Shown here piece after piece: positions 49,250-59,652 of a stretch of 64,000 nt of DNA. This DNA is from an uncultured Flavobacteriales bacterium (lineage in GTDB: Bacteria > Bacteroidota > Bacteroidia > Flavobacteriales > BACL11): NCBI GenBank assembly GCA_905478765.1, contig CAJQJY010000004.1, forward strand, positions 123,172 through 187,171. The letters run 5' to 3'. How positions within the stretch are numbered: position 1 is the stretch's first letter; every line of letters begins with the position of its first letter. A program made the translations under genes and the position numbers. The notes under the pieces are model-generated. The model was not told the DNA's origin and ran no database searches. It saw nothing but the letters and a program-made list of their open reading frames with translations.

Positions 49250-50572
49250 TTATAAACTAGATTCACCAAAGTAAAATTCCAATACTTTTAGTTTGAAGAT
49301 ATAATTATATTTTGTTTTGATCAGTTCAGATTGTGCAGCCTCATATTTTTGTCCTGCTTGTAAAAAATTAAAAGTATTCATTGCGCCATTATCAAAGCGT
49401 TCCTTAGCGTATTCATAGGTAAGTTTACGGGCTTTCAATGTTTTTTTTGCTGCCTGATAAGCTTTTAAAGAACCTTTCGCATCATTATAGGCCTGGTTAA
49501 TTGTATTTTCTAAATCTAATCTTACTTGTTCCAAAGCATAAGTTGATTTTTGTATGGCTATTTTACTTCTTCTGACGTTCGTATTGTTAGCCATTCCATT
49601 AAAAATTGGAATAGAAAGCTGCAATCCAAAATTTCGTCCAGCATTAACATCTAACTGATGTGATAATGTAGTAGGAACATCAAAAAGTACTCTTGAATTA
49701 TAGGAGTAAAACCCAGTAAGATTGGGGAAAAGACTCCCCTTTGAAATAGCTAAATTTTTCTTTGCAATCTTAAGATTTGTTTCTGCAAGTTTCACATCAC
49801 TTCTCTTGGCAACAGCTGTTTTATAAATTGCATTTACACTAGCATTTAGTATGGTTGATTCAGGAGTATTTGCTATTTCTCGTGCAATTTCAAAATTTTC
49901 AATATCGGAAATAAGTAGCAATTGAGCTAAGGCAATTTTTGAAAGCTGATAATTGTTTTCAGCTACCACTACATTTTGTTCAATAGTCGCAACATTTGCT
50001 TCAATTTCCAGCACATCTCCTTGTGGGATGATTCCTGTTTTTAAGCGTTCCTGTGCAATAATTAACTCCTTATTTGCTACATTTAATTGTGATTGTTGTA
50101 CTCCTAAACTTTCTCGGTTAAAAAGGATTTGTAAGTAAGAGTTAGCCACTAATAAGGAGATATTTTCCTTCATATCCTCCAATTGATATTGGCTCGCTAA
50201 AATACTGAGGTTTGCTAGGTATAATTGCTGTATGTTTTGCAAACCATTTAATAAATCAATACCTAAATTTGCGTTCATTGAAGCTGAACGTGTTGTCATA
50301 TTTTCTAAAATACCGGTTGTAATATTTTGGTTAAGCCCAATATTCCAAGAGTGGGAACTTCCTAAATTAAGGCTTGGCAGGAAGTTAGCCATGGCTGTAT
50401 TTTTGTTTAAGATGGTGCTTTCCAAATCTGCCTGAGATTGCTTAATAGAAATATTTTTTTCTATTGCTCTTTCAATACATTGCTTAAGGGTTAGAGTTTC
50501 TTGCGCAATTATATTAGAACTAAAAAATAATAGAAAAAAAGAGATAAAAATTTGTGATATTATTTTTCCCAT
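49250..50572 (-). CDS. TolC family outer membrane protein
   Basis: Signal peptide, TLTLKQCIERAIEKN, repeated coiled-coil halves; ATG 50572 preferred. Confidence 0.92.
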   Translation of the reverse strand: MGKIISQIFISFFLLFFSSNIIAQETLTLKQCIERAIEKNISIKQSQADLESTILNKNTAMANFLPSLNLGSSHSWNIGLNQNITTGILENMTTRSASMNANLGIDLLNGLQNIQQLYLANLSILASQYQLEDMKENISLLVANSYLQILFNRESLGVQQSQLNVANKELIIAQERLKTGIIPQGDVLEIEANVATIEQNVVVAENNYQLSKIALAQLLLISDIENFEIAREIANTPESTILNASVNAIYKTAVAKRSDVKLAETNLKIAKKNLAISKGSLFPNLTGFYSYNSRVLFDVPTTLSHQLDVNAGRNFGLQLSIPIFNGMANNTNVRRSKIAIQKSTYALEQVRLDLENTINQAYNDAKGSLKAYQAAKKTLKARKLTYEYAKERFDNGAMNTFNFLQAGQKYEAAQSELIKTKYNYIFKLKVLEFYFGESSL

Positions 50573-51675
50573 TTGTTTATTTTGTTTGGTTTTGTGATAC
50601 TCCATATTTTTACTTGATCGTTTTCAGAAATTCCAGAAACAACTTCAACATTTATTCCATCTGCTAAACCAAGCTCTACTTCTCTTATTTCAAATTCCTG
50701 ATCTCCAGTTTCTATTTCTACAAAAGGCATTTTAGTTTCTTTATTATATTGAATTACCGCTTCACTTAGAGTATTTACATTTTCTCTTTTAGCTGTAATG
50801 ATAGATGCATTTGCACTATAACCTGCTCTCACAAAAAATTCATTATCAATTATTACTTCAGCTTCTATTTTAAACTGTACGGCTCCGCCCTGCTCAATAC
50901 CTTTAGGCGCTATAAACTTTAATTTTGCTGGATATATTTTATTTTCTATAGCTGCTAAATTTACCTCGAGATCCATATCTTTTTTTAATTTACTAACTTC
51001 TCCTTCATCTACTTTTCCTTCAAAGATCATCACATTTAAATCTGCAATTGTTGCTATAGTTGTTCCAGGATTAAATGTATTTGCTTGAATAACTTGATCA
51101 CCTTTCTTTACGGGAATCTCTAAAACTGTTCCTGTTACAGTAGCCCTAACATTTGTATTTGTAACACTTGAGCCATCTGAAGATCCAAGCTTAATAATTT
51201 GCAAATCACTTTCTGCATTTTTTAAATTTTGCTGTGATTGATTGAATTGCAGTTCAATACTATTATATTCTTGCTCAGAAATAATTCCTTTAGAAAATAA
51301 TTTTTTATTTCTAGTAAATTCTGTTTCAGAATTTGCAAGTATAATCTTGGCACTTTTTACACGACCTTCGGCACTATTTAATGTTTGTTCATTAGGAACT
51401 ACTTTAATCTTAACTAATAAATCTCCCGCCTTTACTTGATCCCCCTCTTTTACTAATATTTTATCAATAATTCCAGCAATTTGTGGTTTTATCTCAACTT
51501 CATCTTCAGGAATTACTTTTCCAGTAGCTACAATTTTAGTTTGTATAGTTTCTTTTTTAAGCTGGGTAGTGTCATATATAGTTACATCTTTTTTATTTGA
51601 TTTTATAAAAAAAGTTGTTGCAAATATTACACCCAGTACTAATAATCCAATTCCTATTTTTTTCATTTTTTTCAT
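50560..51675 (-). CDS. periplasmic adaptor (HlyD/MacA family)
   Basis: ATGKVIPEDEVEIKPQIAGIIDKILVKEGDQVKAGDLLVKI. Confidence 0.94.
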   Translation of the reverse strand: MKKMKKIGIGLLVLGVIFATTFFIKSNKKDVTIYDTTQLKKETIQTKIVATGKVIPEDEVEIKPQIAGIIDKILVKEGDQVKAGDLLVKIKVVPNEQTLNSAEGRVKSAKIILANSETEFTRNKKLFSKGIISEQEYNSIELQFNQSQQNLKNAESDLQIIKLGSSDGSSVTNTNVRATVTGTVLEIPVKKGDQVIQANTFNPGTTIATIADLNVMIFEGKVDEGEVSKLKKDMDLEVNLAAIENKIYPAKLKFIAPKGIEQGGAVQFKIEAEVIIDNEFFVRAGYSANASIITAKRENVNTLSEAVIQYNKETKMPFVEIETGDQEFEIREVELGLADGINVEVVSGISENDQVKIWSITKPNKINKWEK

Positions 51676-51690
51676 TTTTTAAAGTTACTT

Positions 51691-52962
51691 TTATTCTTCT
51701 CTTAGCGCTTCTATTGGCTTAACACTAATTGCTTTTTCTGCTGGAATAAAACCAATTAATGTTCCAAGCCCAGTCATTAGTAATAATGCTCCAAATATAA
51801 ATCTAATTGGAACTGTAGCATTTGTAAATGGGACGTTTTCTAAATTTTGAGTAGCTAAATTTATTATATATAAAATAAATGCACCTAAAATAATGCCAAT
51901 TACTCCGGCAATTAATGTTAAAAATACAGATTCTAACACAATCTGTTTTCTTATGTCATTCGGAGTTGCTCCTAAAGCTCTTCGTATTCCAATTTCTTTT
52001 GTTCTCTCTTTAACTGAAATAAGCAATATATTTCCAATTCCTATCACACCAGCCAATATAGTTGCTATTCCAATTATCAAAGAAATAAAAGACATCCCAT
52101 TTGCAAAATTTTTAATCCTGGTAAATAATGCCCCAAGATTAAATCCGCCTACTGCCTGTTTATCGTCTGGGTGAATCCTATGAATTTCTTTTAATTTTGC
52201 TCTTACTTTGTTTTCAACCTTTATTATATCCACATCATCAAATCCAGCAATTAATAAGAAACCAACATCATCACCTGTATTGTATAGTCTTTTAAATGTT
52301 GAAAAAGGCACATGAATATCTCCATCATCAGCAAAACTCCCCCCGCCTTCATCAACATATTTGTGAATCCCAATTACTTTAAAATAAATACCGTTAATAC
52401 TGATATATTTTCCAATTGGGTTAATATCATCTGTGAATAATTCTTTTTTGGTTCTCTCCCCAATTACAATAACTTTTCGTTCTTCAATGATATCTAATTC
52501 ATTTATAAATCTTCCTCCATCATAAATATCTTTTTGAGATACAGTCGCAAGCACAGGATAATCTCCATATATATTATAAGTTCCTGATCGTTTCCCATTA
52601 GAAATATTTGCTCCACTTGACCCAAAATTTCCTTTTTGAATTCTTGGAGCGATGTATTCAATTTCAGCAATTTCATTCTTTAATGTTTCTACATCACTTA
52701 ATTTAATACTCCAATTTCTGTCAATTTTGAATCCTTTATATGGTATACTAGTACTTTGTGTCCAAATAAATAAGCTATTTGCTGAAATTCTTTCAAACCG
52801 TTGCTCAAACCCATTATCCACTCCTTTGGCTGCTCCTGAGAGAACAATGTATAGAAATATTCCCCAAAGGACACCAATAATTGTAATCATTGTACGCAAT
52901 TTATTTTGCCCAATTGAGCCAAAAATTTCTTGCCAAGTATCTTTATCAAAAATTGTTTTCAC
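51691..52962 (-). CDS. MacB-like ABC transporter permease
   Basis: LLISVKERTKEIGIRRALGATPNDIRKQIVLES. Confidence 0.94.
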   Translation of the reverse strand: MKTIFDKDTWQEIFGSIGQNKLRTMITIIGVLWGIFLYIVLSGAAKGVDNGFEQRFERISANSLFIWTQSTSIPYKGFKIDRNWSIKLSDVETLKNEIAEIEYIAPRIQKGNFGSSGANISNGKRSGTYNIYGDYPVLATVSQKDIYDGGRFINELDIIEERKVIVIGERTKKELFTDDINPIGKYISINGIYFKVIGIHKYVDEGGGSFADDGDIHVPFSTFKRLYNTGDDVGFLLIAGFDDVDIIKVENKVRAKLKEIHRIHPDDKQAVGGFNLGALFTRIKNFANGMSFISLIIGIATILAGVIGIGNILLISVKERTKEIGIRRALGATPNDIRKQIVLESVFLTLIAGVIGIILGAFILYIINLATQNLENVPFTNATVPIRFIFGALLLMTGLGTLIGFIPAEKAISVKPIEALREE

Positions 52963-54198
52963 TTATTTATCTCTAAGAGCAATTATTGGTTTTATTTTAG
53001 ATGCTTTTCTAGCGGGTAAATAGCCAGCAAGCGCACCAAAAAAGATTAAAATAATTGTTGCCCAAACAGCATTAGATGTTTGGATATATGGGTTTGAAAT
53101 AAAGTACTTTTCCATCAAATTATCTCCAATTCCATTTAATATAATCAATGCTACAACTAGCCCTAGATAACCAGATATCATTGTTATAAAAATTGATTCC
53201 TGAAGTACCATAGCGATAATACTATTTGGTGTGGCGCCAATAGCTTTTCTAATACCAATCTCTTTAGTTCTTTCTTTAACTACAAAAACCATAATATTAC
53301 TTATTCCTATTATTCCAGCTACAAGAGTTCCAATACCTATGAATGATATAATGATGCTTAGTACTGATGCAAATTGTCTTGAGTTTTCTTGTTCTTCTCC
53401 AGTATTACTTATGTAAACCCCTTTGTTATCATCTGGAGAAATAAATTTCTTCTCTTTGATATAGGTTTCTAAGTCATTTTCAAGTATTAAGGATTCATCA
53501 TAGCTCATATTTTTATCATATATAACTATCATTTGACTTATTTCATCATTATTCTTTTGAATCTTCTGCATAGTTGTATATGGGACATATAGATTTCTTT
53601 CTTCTCTGTCACCACCCTCATCCTGGAACACTCCAACAACCTTCCAACTATGACCACTTCCAAAGATATATTTTCCAATAGGATCTTCATCTTGAAATAA
53701 ATCCTCAGCTACTAATCGTCCAATAACAACATGTCTTTTTGTATTTCCAATATCTCCCTCATTCAAATATCTTCCTTCCATTATTATTGTTAGCTCTGCT
53801 TCCTGATGTGCTGGTGAAACCGCTCTAATTGTATAATTATTTGCTTTCTCTTTATATTTCATTTGAAAATAAAATGTATTTCTAACGACTATATCTTCAA
53901 TTCTTGAATTAAACTGTTCTTTAAAATCTACTAAGTCACTATTTGTAAATTTTATTCTTCTTTGCGATTCATAGCCTCTATATGGAATTGTTGTTGAGCT
54001 AGGATATAATCTTATGGTATTTACTTTATCATCAGTGAAAAATGTTTTAAAACTATTTTCGAGGCCATTTCCTAATCCAAATAAGATTATAAAAATCAAA
54101 ATACCTATTGCAACAGTAAATCCCGAAAGAAATGTTCTTAGTTTATTTTTTTTGATAGTATCAAAAATTTCTTTCCAACTGTCTTTTTTGAATAACAT
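52963..54198 (-). CDS. MacB-like ABC transporter permease (second copy)
   Basis: VKERTKEIGIRKAIGATPNSIIAMVLQES. Confidence 0.94.
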   Translation of the reverse strand: MLFKKDSWKEIFDTIKKNKLRTFLSGFTVAIGILIFIILFGLGNGLENSFKTFFTDDKVNTIRLYPSSTTIPYRGYESQRRIKFTNSDLVDFKEQFNSRIEDIVVRNTFYFQMKYKEKANNYTIRAVSPAHQEAELTIIMEGRYLNEGDIGNTKRHVVIGRLVAEDLFQDEDPIGKYIFGSGHSWKVVGVFQDEGGDREERNLYVPYTTMQKIQKNNDEISQMIVIYDKNMSYDESLILENDLETYIKEKKFISPDDNKGVYISNTGEEQENSRQFASVLSIIISFIGIGTLVAGIIGISNIMVFVVKERTKEIGIRKAIGATPNSIIAMVLQESIFITMISGYLGLVVALIILNGIGDNLMEKYFISNPYIQTSNAVWATIILIFFGALAGYLPARKASKIKPIIALRDK

Positions 54199-54876
54199 CT
54201 AGCTTGTTTGGATATCTGTTACAATAACTCCATCTTTAAGTGTGATAATTCTGTTACACATGTTGGCAATTTCATGTTCGTGGGTAACAACTAATATCGT
54301 CTTTCCTTCCTTATTAATTTTTTTTATTAAGGACATAACTTCTTCTGATGTTGTAGAGTCTAAAGCTCCAGTAGGCTCATCAGCAAGTAATACTTTTGGC
54401 TGAGAGGCTAATGCCCGAGCGATAGCAATTCTTTGCTTTTGACCCCCGGATAATTCACTCGGCAGGTGCTCTGACCAGGCACTAAGACCAACTTTCTCTA
54501 GATATTCAAATGCTATCTTTTGACGTTCATCCCGTGAAATACCTTGATAATACAACGGTAGCGCTATATTTTCTAATGCCGTCTTATAATTTATAAGATT
54601 AAATGATTGGAAAATAAATCCCAGAAACTGATTTCTATATTTAGCAGCCTTTGTTTCATCAAGATCTTTAATAGGGACATTATCTAAATGGTATGATCCA
54701 GAATCATAATTATCTAACATTCCTATTATATTTAAAAGTGTTGATTTTCCTGAGCCAGAAGAGCCCATAATAGCAACTAATTCACCTTTTTTAATTGACA
54801 CATCAATTCCCTTAAGAACATGTAGAGAATTCTTCCCAATTAAATATGATTTATTTAGCTTATTAATTTCAATCAT
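54199..54876 (-). CDS. MacB/LolD-type ABC ATPase
   Basis: GSSGSGKSTLLNIIG Walker A, LSGGQKQRIAIARAL, LLADEPTGALD. Confidence 0.96.
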   Translation of the reverse strand: MIEINKLNKSYLIGKNSLHVLKGIDVSIKKGELVAIMGSSGSGKSTLLNIIGMLDNYDSGSYHLDNVPIKDLDETKAAKYRNQFLGFIFQSFNLINYKTALENIALPLYYQGISRDERQKIAFEYLEKVGLSAWSEHLPSELSGGQKQRIAIARALASQPKVLLADEPTGALDSTTSEEVMSLIKKINKEGKTILVVTHEHEIANMCNRIITLKDGVIVTDIQTS

Positions 54877-54903
54877 TTTGTTTTTAAGATATGTAAAAAA
54901 ATA

Positions 54904-56817
54904 TTATTTCTTATCTACCCAATCCCCATGTTTTTTTATGAGTTCAATTAATGCAGATACTGCCTTTTCTTCAGCTATGTTTCTCTCTACTACTGTTTGC
55001 TCTTTGTAAAGCGTAATCTTACCCTTTCCAGTACCCACATATCCATAGTCAGCATCTGCCATTTCTCCAGGTCCATTTACTATACAACCCATTATTCCAA
55101 TTTTAACTCCTTTCAGATGGTCAGTTTCTTTTCTGATTTTTGCTGTTGTTTCTTGTAAATCAAAAAGGGTTCTACCACAGCTAGGGCAAGAAATATATTC
55201 TGTTTTGGAAATTCTTGTTCTACTAGCTTGTAGTATGCCGAATGCTAATGAATTTACCGACTGATAGGAGCCGCAATTTTCTGCAGCAATAAATATTCCA
55301 TCTCCCAATCCATCTAAAAGTAAAGCTCCTAAATCAGAACTTGCTGACAGTTGCAATTGCTCTTCAGATAAATCGCCATAAGCTCTACCGATAATCACTG
55401 GCGTTTTAATTCCGTTATTCATTAGTTCAGTAAAGAGTTTCCTTTGCTCTGCAAGCCCATTTTTATTATAAGTATCTATCATTAAAACAGCTGTCGTATC
55501 TGTTTTTAATTTAGCAAAGAGCTCTTCACATAAATCCGAAAGACAAATATAAACGATATTCATTTTTTCAGAGATTTTCTCCTCATCCAAATAGTCATTT
55601 ATTGTTAAAAATGGATATCCTTTTTTATGCTCTATCCATTTTTTATAATTGTAAATAACCCCTAAAGTACCTGGGACTTCAAAATCCAAATCATGGTTGC
55701 CTACAAAAACATAATCGGCTGCCATATCAGATAGGTTCCATTTATCTAGAGGGACGGAATAGTTAGACCCAAAAGCAAAAAAGGATGCTGCAGTAATTTT
55801 TTCTTTCAAGCAAAAATCTGCCATTATAATAGGGACATTCCCTCCACCAATATTTAGTACCTCATTTGTTTTTCTTCTTTTATAATCAAAAGAATGGAGT
55901 GGGTTTTTTGTTATTTTCTCAATAGAATCATGCCCCTCTATTGCTTCAAAATGTTTCAGTAAATTTTGTGCAACTGGAATTTCAAACTCAGGAGCTTCCG
56001 TTAATGAAACTCTAATTGTATCTCCAATTCCATCTGCTAAAAGTGTACCTATTCCCACTGCCGATTTTATCCTACCATCTTCTCCTTCACCTGCTTCAGT
56101 TACTCCTAAATGTAGAGGGTAATCCATTCCTTCTTTTATCATTTCAGCAACTAATAAACGGTAGGCCTGTACCATTACTCTAGTGTTGGATGCTTTCATG
56201 GAAAGGATAATTTCATGGTAATCTTCATCACGGCAGATACGCAAAAACTCCATTGCTGATTCTACCATTCCTTTTGGAGTATCTCCATATCTCGAAAGAA
56301 TTCTATCAGAAAGTGAGCCATGATTTGTTCCTATTCGCATAGCGGTTCCGTTCTCTTTACAAATACGGACAAGTGGAGTGAACTTTTCTGTTATTCTTTC
56401 AATTTCAGCATTATAAGTATCTTCAGTATAATCTATGTTTTCAAACTTCTTTTTATCAGCATAGTTGCCAGGATTTACTCTTACCTTTTCTATAATTGTA
56501 GCTGCAATTTCTGCTGCATTAGGTGTATAGTGTATGTCTGCAATTATTGGAGTAAAATACCCTCTCTTTGCAAGTCCCTCTTTTATGTTTTTTAGGTTGA
56601 GAGCTTCTCTTTTAGAGGGAGCAGTAATACGCACTAACTCACATCCTGCATCTATCATTCTTATAGACTCCTCCACAGTTGCAAAGGTATCCATAGTATC
56701 GGTAGTAGTCATAGATTGAATTCGAATAGGATTACTGCCACCAATTCCGATATTTCCTACTTTTACTTCTCTTGTTTTAAACCTACTATAATTGGCTAAC
56801 GAATTGCAATATTTCAT
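54904..56817 (-). CDS. ispG: 4-hydroxy-3-methylbut-2-enyl diphosphate synthase, long form
   Basis: RIQSMTTTDTMD, ADIHYTPNAA, ISCPSCGRTLFD, GIMGCIVNGPGEMADADYGYVG. Confidence 0.97.
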   Translation of the reverse strand: MKYCNSLANYSRFKTREVKVGNIGIGGSNPIRIQSMTTTDTMDTFATVEESIRMIDAGCELVRITAPSKREALNLKNIKEGLAKRGYFTPIIADIHYTPNAAEIAATIIEKVRVNPGNYADKKKFENIDYTEDTYNAEIERITEKFTPLVRICKENGTAMRIGTNHGSLSDRILSRYGDTPKGMVESAMEFLRICRDEDYHEIILSMKASNTRVMVQAYRLLVAEMIKEGMDYPLHLGVTEAGEGEDGRIKSAVGIGTLLADGIGDTIRVSLTEAPEFEIPVAQNLLKHFEAIEGHDSIEKITKNPLHSFDYKRRKTNEVLNIGGGNVPIIMADFCLKEKITAASFFAFGSNYSVPLDKWNLSDMAADYVFVGNHDLDFEVPGTLGVIYNYKKWIEHKKGYPFLTINDYLDEEKISEKMNIVYICLSDLCEELFAKLKTDTTAVLMIDTYNKNGLAEQRKLFTELMNNGIKTPVIIGRAYGDLSEEQLQLSASSDLGALLLDGLGDGIFIAAENCGSYQSVNSLAFGILQASRTRISKTEYISCPSCGRTLFDLQETTAKIRKETDHLKGVKIGIMGCIVNGPGEMADADYGYVGTGKGKITLYKEQTVVERNIAEEKAVSALIELIKKHGDWVDKK

Positions 56818-59031
56818 TTATTGTTTTACTACTTTTTTAATTGATGTCGTTTTATTATTGCTGATTTCTACAAAGTAAATTCCTTTGCTTAATCTACTTA
56901 AATCAATATTTTTTGAAATAAATCCTGCTTGAATATTCTCAGTTTTTATAACTCTTTCTCCAAGATTATTTAAAACAAAAATTTGTGTTTTTTCATCAGA
57001 AAAACCTTCAATTAGGATTTTGTCTTTGGTAGGATTTGGAAAAATTTCCCATTTAATAGGATGGGTGTTTGAGCTTGTACTTTGTGCAGATCCAACAGTA
57101 AATTGATGTACAATATTTGTTCCAAAATCAGCATTAAATGACTTTAACCAAGTTGCACCAATTTCTCTAAATCTAACCATTCCACTACCATCATTATTTG
57201 CCCAAAAGTCAAGACCATCCTCATCAGTATCACTAACAACAAAAGTATAACAGCCAGCTGAAAAGGTTAAAGTGTCTCTAAATTGTGTGTTAGAAATTAA
57301 ATCGCCGCTTGAATGTACTGATACTCCATTTTCATCAAAAAACTCCCATGATGATTCTGAAACCTGTGTAAATGTATTTACAACACCACCATTTGTTTGA
57401 AACCAAAGCGCAAATGATTGAGGATATTCTGCTACCAGTTCAAACTCTGACTGCATGCTATTATTCTCATCATAATCATCAGCCTGCCCATTAGGATTTT
57501 TAAGTGTTACTTCAAAAACATTAGCCTCTCCTGACCAATTTGCAAGGTTAGGGAGCTCTACTTCTTCCGTTTCGTTAAAGGCTAAATTTCCTACCCAGTT
57601 AAAAGTATTTATAGTACCACCAGCTACTTTGTACTCAATATCCAAAGTTGTTAATGGAGCGCTTCCATAATTTCTTATTTCAATTAATGGTCTACCACAA
57701 ATAGGATTTTTTCGGCTATGCTCATCTTTTAAAGATGGTTTTATAATATCAGTAATTTCAGCTGAGTTGCTAAAATTAGCATCACTATATTGGAATAATT
57801 GACATTCAATAATGTAAGATGGCGTTTGTGTTCCGCTCCAAGAATAAGATTGAAAATCGATATTGACTTCTACAGAATCCCCAGCAATAATAAAAGGTGT
57901 TATTTCATGATCAAAAGCTTGTGCTCTTTTACCAGGACACCAATTTGCTCTATCATAAATCCAAGTTCCACCTTGTGGGTAAATTGGGTTTTCACCACAA
58001 TCTGCATCCCAATTGTATTGCGTATGTGTTTGTGTCCCGTCAATTTTTAAAAAATAGTCAATAGGCTTAAATTCTGCTGCCGATTGGTTGTTGTCAAATC
58101 CATGTCCAGTTGACGCCATTTTTACCATAGCATTTGTGCTGTTAGCTTCAATTAAAAATTTCTTTGGAATGAGTTTAGTGTTTTCAAAATCAGTAGAAGA
58201 ATTATAACTAAATCCTCCTGAATAAATATTCTCCACTTTTACTACATCTCTAGGAGGAGTCCCTTCAATAAACTCAAAATCCAAAGTAGCACTAAATCCT
58301 GAAGACCAACCACTATAATGACATCTTATTTCTACTGAATCTCTTAAAATCTGAATGAAATCTGTTACATCAAAAGTAGTTGTGAACTCCCAATTATTAG
58401 CCAACATACTACCATAAGGAGTAATCACACGTGCCAATTCATAGTTTTCAATTACATCAAATACTTGGTACCAGTTATGATAATTAATCAAAAATGTATA
58501 TGATGGAACTACATAAAAAGAATCAATAATATTTCCTAAACTATCAAATTCCATATTGTAGAAGCCTGATTCAAATCCATATAGAGTATCGGTAGGATTT
58601 GTAGGATTTGTTGCGTCATTATATTCTATAATTTCTAATAATGTTGTAAGGTTAGAATCTAATGCATTGCTTGTTGTATTCCAAAAATGCACATAAGCTG
58701 TATCCGAAAATAGTACTGAATCTAACACAATACCATTAACCGTAAACATTGGAGAGTTTTGTAAAGTTGAATCAATTGCTCCGGTTCTGTGGCGCACAAT
58801 TATTTGAGAAGTATAATCCCAGTCAGAACATCCTCCAGTAGCACAGCCCATAGTATAATGTAAATAAACTTTTCTATAATCATTAGTTGCATCAGGGAGC
58901 TCTCCCCATTCATCATAATTTCCATACCAAGTCATATCGGTATGGTCATGTATACGAACAGTTGTTGTATCTCCTGCAAAAATAGTGCTGGAAATAGTTA
59001 CGCTTAAAAATAGTAAATAGATGTTTTTCAT
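56818..59031 (-). CDS. PNGase F-like secreted protein with T9SS tail
   Basis: MGCATGGCSDWDY, ASTGHGFDNNQSAAEFK, WIYDRANWCPG resemble PNGase F; FPNPTKDKILIEG...KKVVKQ tail. Confidence 0.82.
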   Translation of the reverse strand: MKNIYLLFLSVTISSTIFAGDTTTVRIHDHTDMTWYGNYDEWGELPDATNDYRKVYLHYTMGCATGGCSDWDYTSQIIVRHRTGAIDSTLQNSPMFTVNGIVLDSVLFSDTAYVHFWNTTSNALDSNLTTLLEIIEYNDATNPTNPTDTLYGFESGFYNMEFDSLGNIIDSFYVVPSYTFLINYHNWYQVFDVIENYELARVITPYGSMLANNWEFTTTFDVTDFIQILRDSVEIRCHYSGWSSGFSATLDFEFIEGTPPRDVVKVENIYSGGFSYNSSTDFENTKLIPKKFLIEANSTNAMVKMASTGHGFDNNQSAAEFKPIDYFLKIDGTQTHTQYNWDADCGENPIYPQGGTWIYDRANWCPGKRAQAFDHEITPFIIAGDSVEVNIDFQSYSWSGTQTPSYIIECQLFQYSDANFSNSAEITDIIKPSLKDEHSRKNPICGRPLIEIRNYGSAPLTTLDIEYKVAGGTINTFNWVGNLAFNETEEVELPNLANWSGEANVFEVTLKNPNGQADDYDENNSMQSEFELVAEYPQSFALWFQTNGGVVNTFTQVSESSWEFFDENGVSVHSSGDLISNTQFRDTLTFSAGCYTFVVSDTDEDGLDFWANNDGSGMVRFREIGATWLKSFNADFGTNIVHQFTVGSAQSTSSNTHPIKWEIFPNPTKDKILIEGFSDEKTQIFVLNNLGERVIKTENIQAGFISKNIDLSRLSKGIYFVEISNNKTTSIKKVVKQ

Positions 59032-59040
59032 GTTATGTTT

Positions 59041-59592
59041 TTAATTATTAATCTCAGTTACTCCACCAGAAACTATGAGTTTCATAATCTCTGCGGAGGA
59101 TTTATCAATAGGGGATACATTCTTTTTTTCTACCACAAATAATTGTCCTGAAATTGCATAAGAGTGTGGCATATAAACGAGTACCTTTCCTTTTGCAATA
59201 TTAAGTGATTCTACATCTTCATTAGTGATAAATCCTATTCTTTCAATAGTTGAGTTTTCATATACTTTAACTAATACGGGCTCAGAAAACCCTTTTTTAT
59301 TACCAACAAAAGTGTTCATCAGATCTTTTACTGATGAATAAATAGTTTTAAGTAATGGCGCTCTTTTTAATAAATTTTGAAAAAAAGCATTTATAGGGCT
59401 AGTAATAACTGCTGATCCTAGAAATCCAATAATTGTGATTAATGAAATAATGATAATTAAACCCAGTCCAGGAAATTCAAATGGCAGAATCCCATCAATT
59501 TTCTGAAAAGCCCATACTACAACATATAAAGTTACCGTTATAGGTACAATGTATAATAATCCTTGCAAAAAGTAATTTATAAATTTTTTCAT
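59041..59592 (-). CDS. DUF502 family membrane protein
   Basis: GLLYIVPITVTLYVV, PLLKTIYSSVKDL, VYMPHSYAISGQLFVV. Confidence 0.9.
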   Translation of the reverse strand: MKKFINYFLQGLLYIVPITVTLYVVVWAFQKIDGILPFEFPGLGLIIIISLITIIGFLGSAVITSPINAFFQNLLKRAPLLKTIYSSVKDLMNTFVGNKKGFSEPVLVKVYENSTIERIGFITNEDVESLNIAKGKVLVYMPHSYAISGQLFVVEKKNVSPIDKSSAEIMKLIVSGGVTEINN

Positions 59593-59652
59593 ATCTTTAA
59601 ACTTTCATTCAATTTTAAAGTCATAAAAATACTAATCTTAAAAACAATAGCC

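Noticed and set aside
52652-53023. 123-aa forward ORF
   Set aside because: Antisense across two MacB-type permeases, no promoter or homology signal
59563-59652. Track start of the YXWGXW ORF
   Set aside because: Extends over the divergent DUF502 gene start; ATG 59653 gives a proper signal peptide
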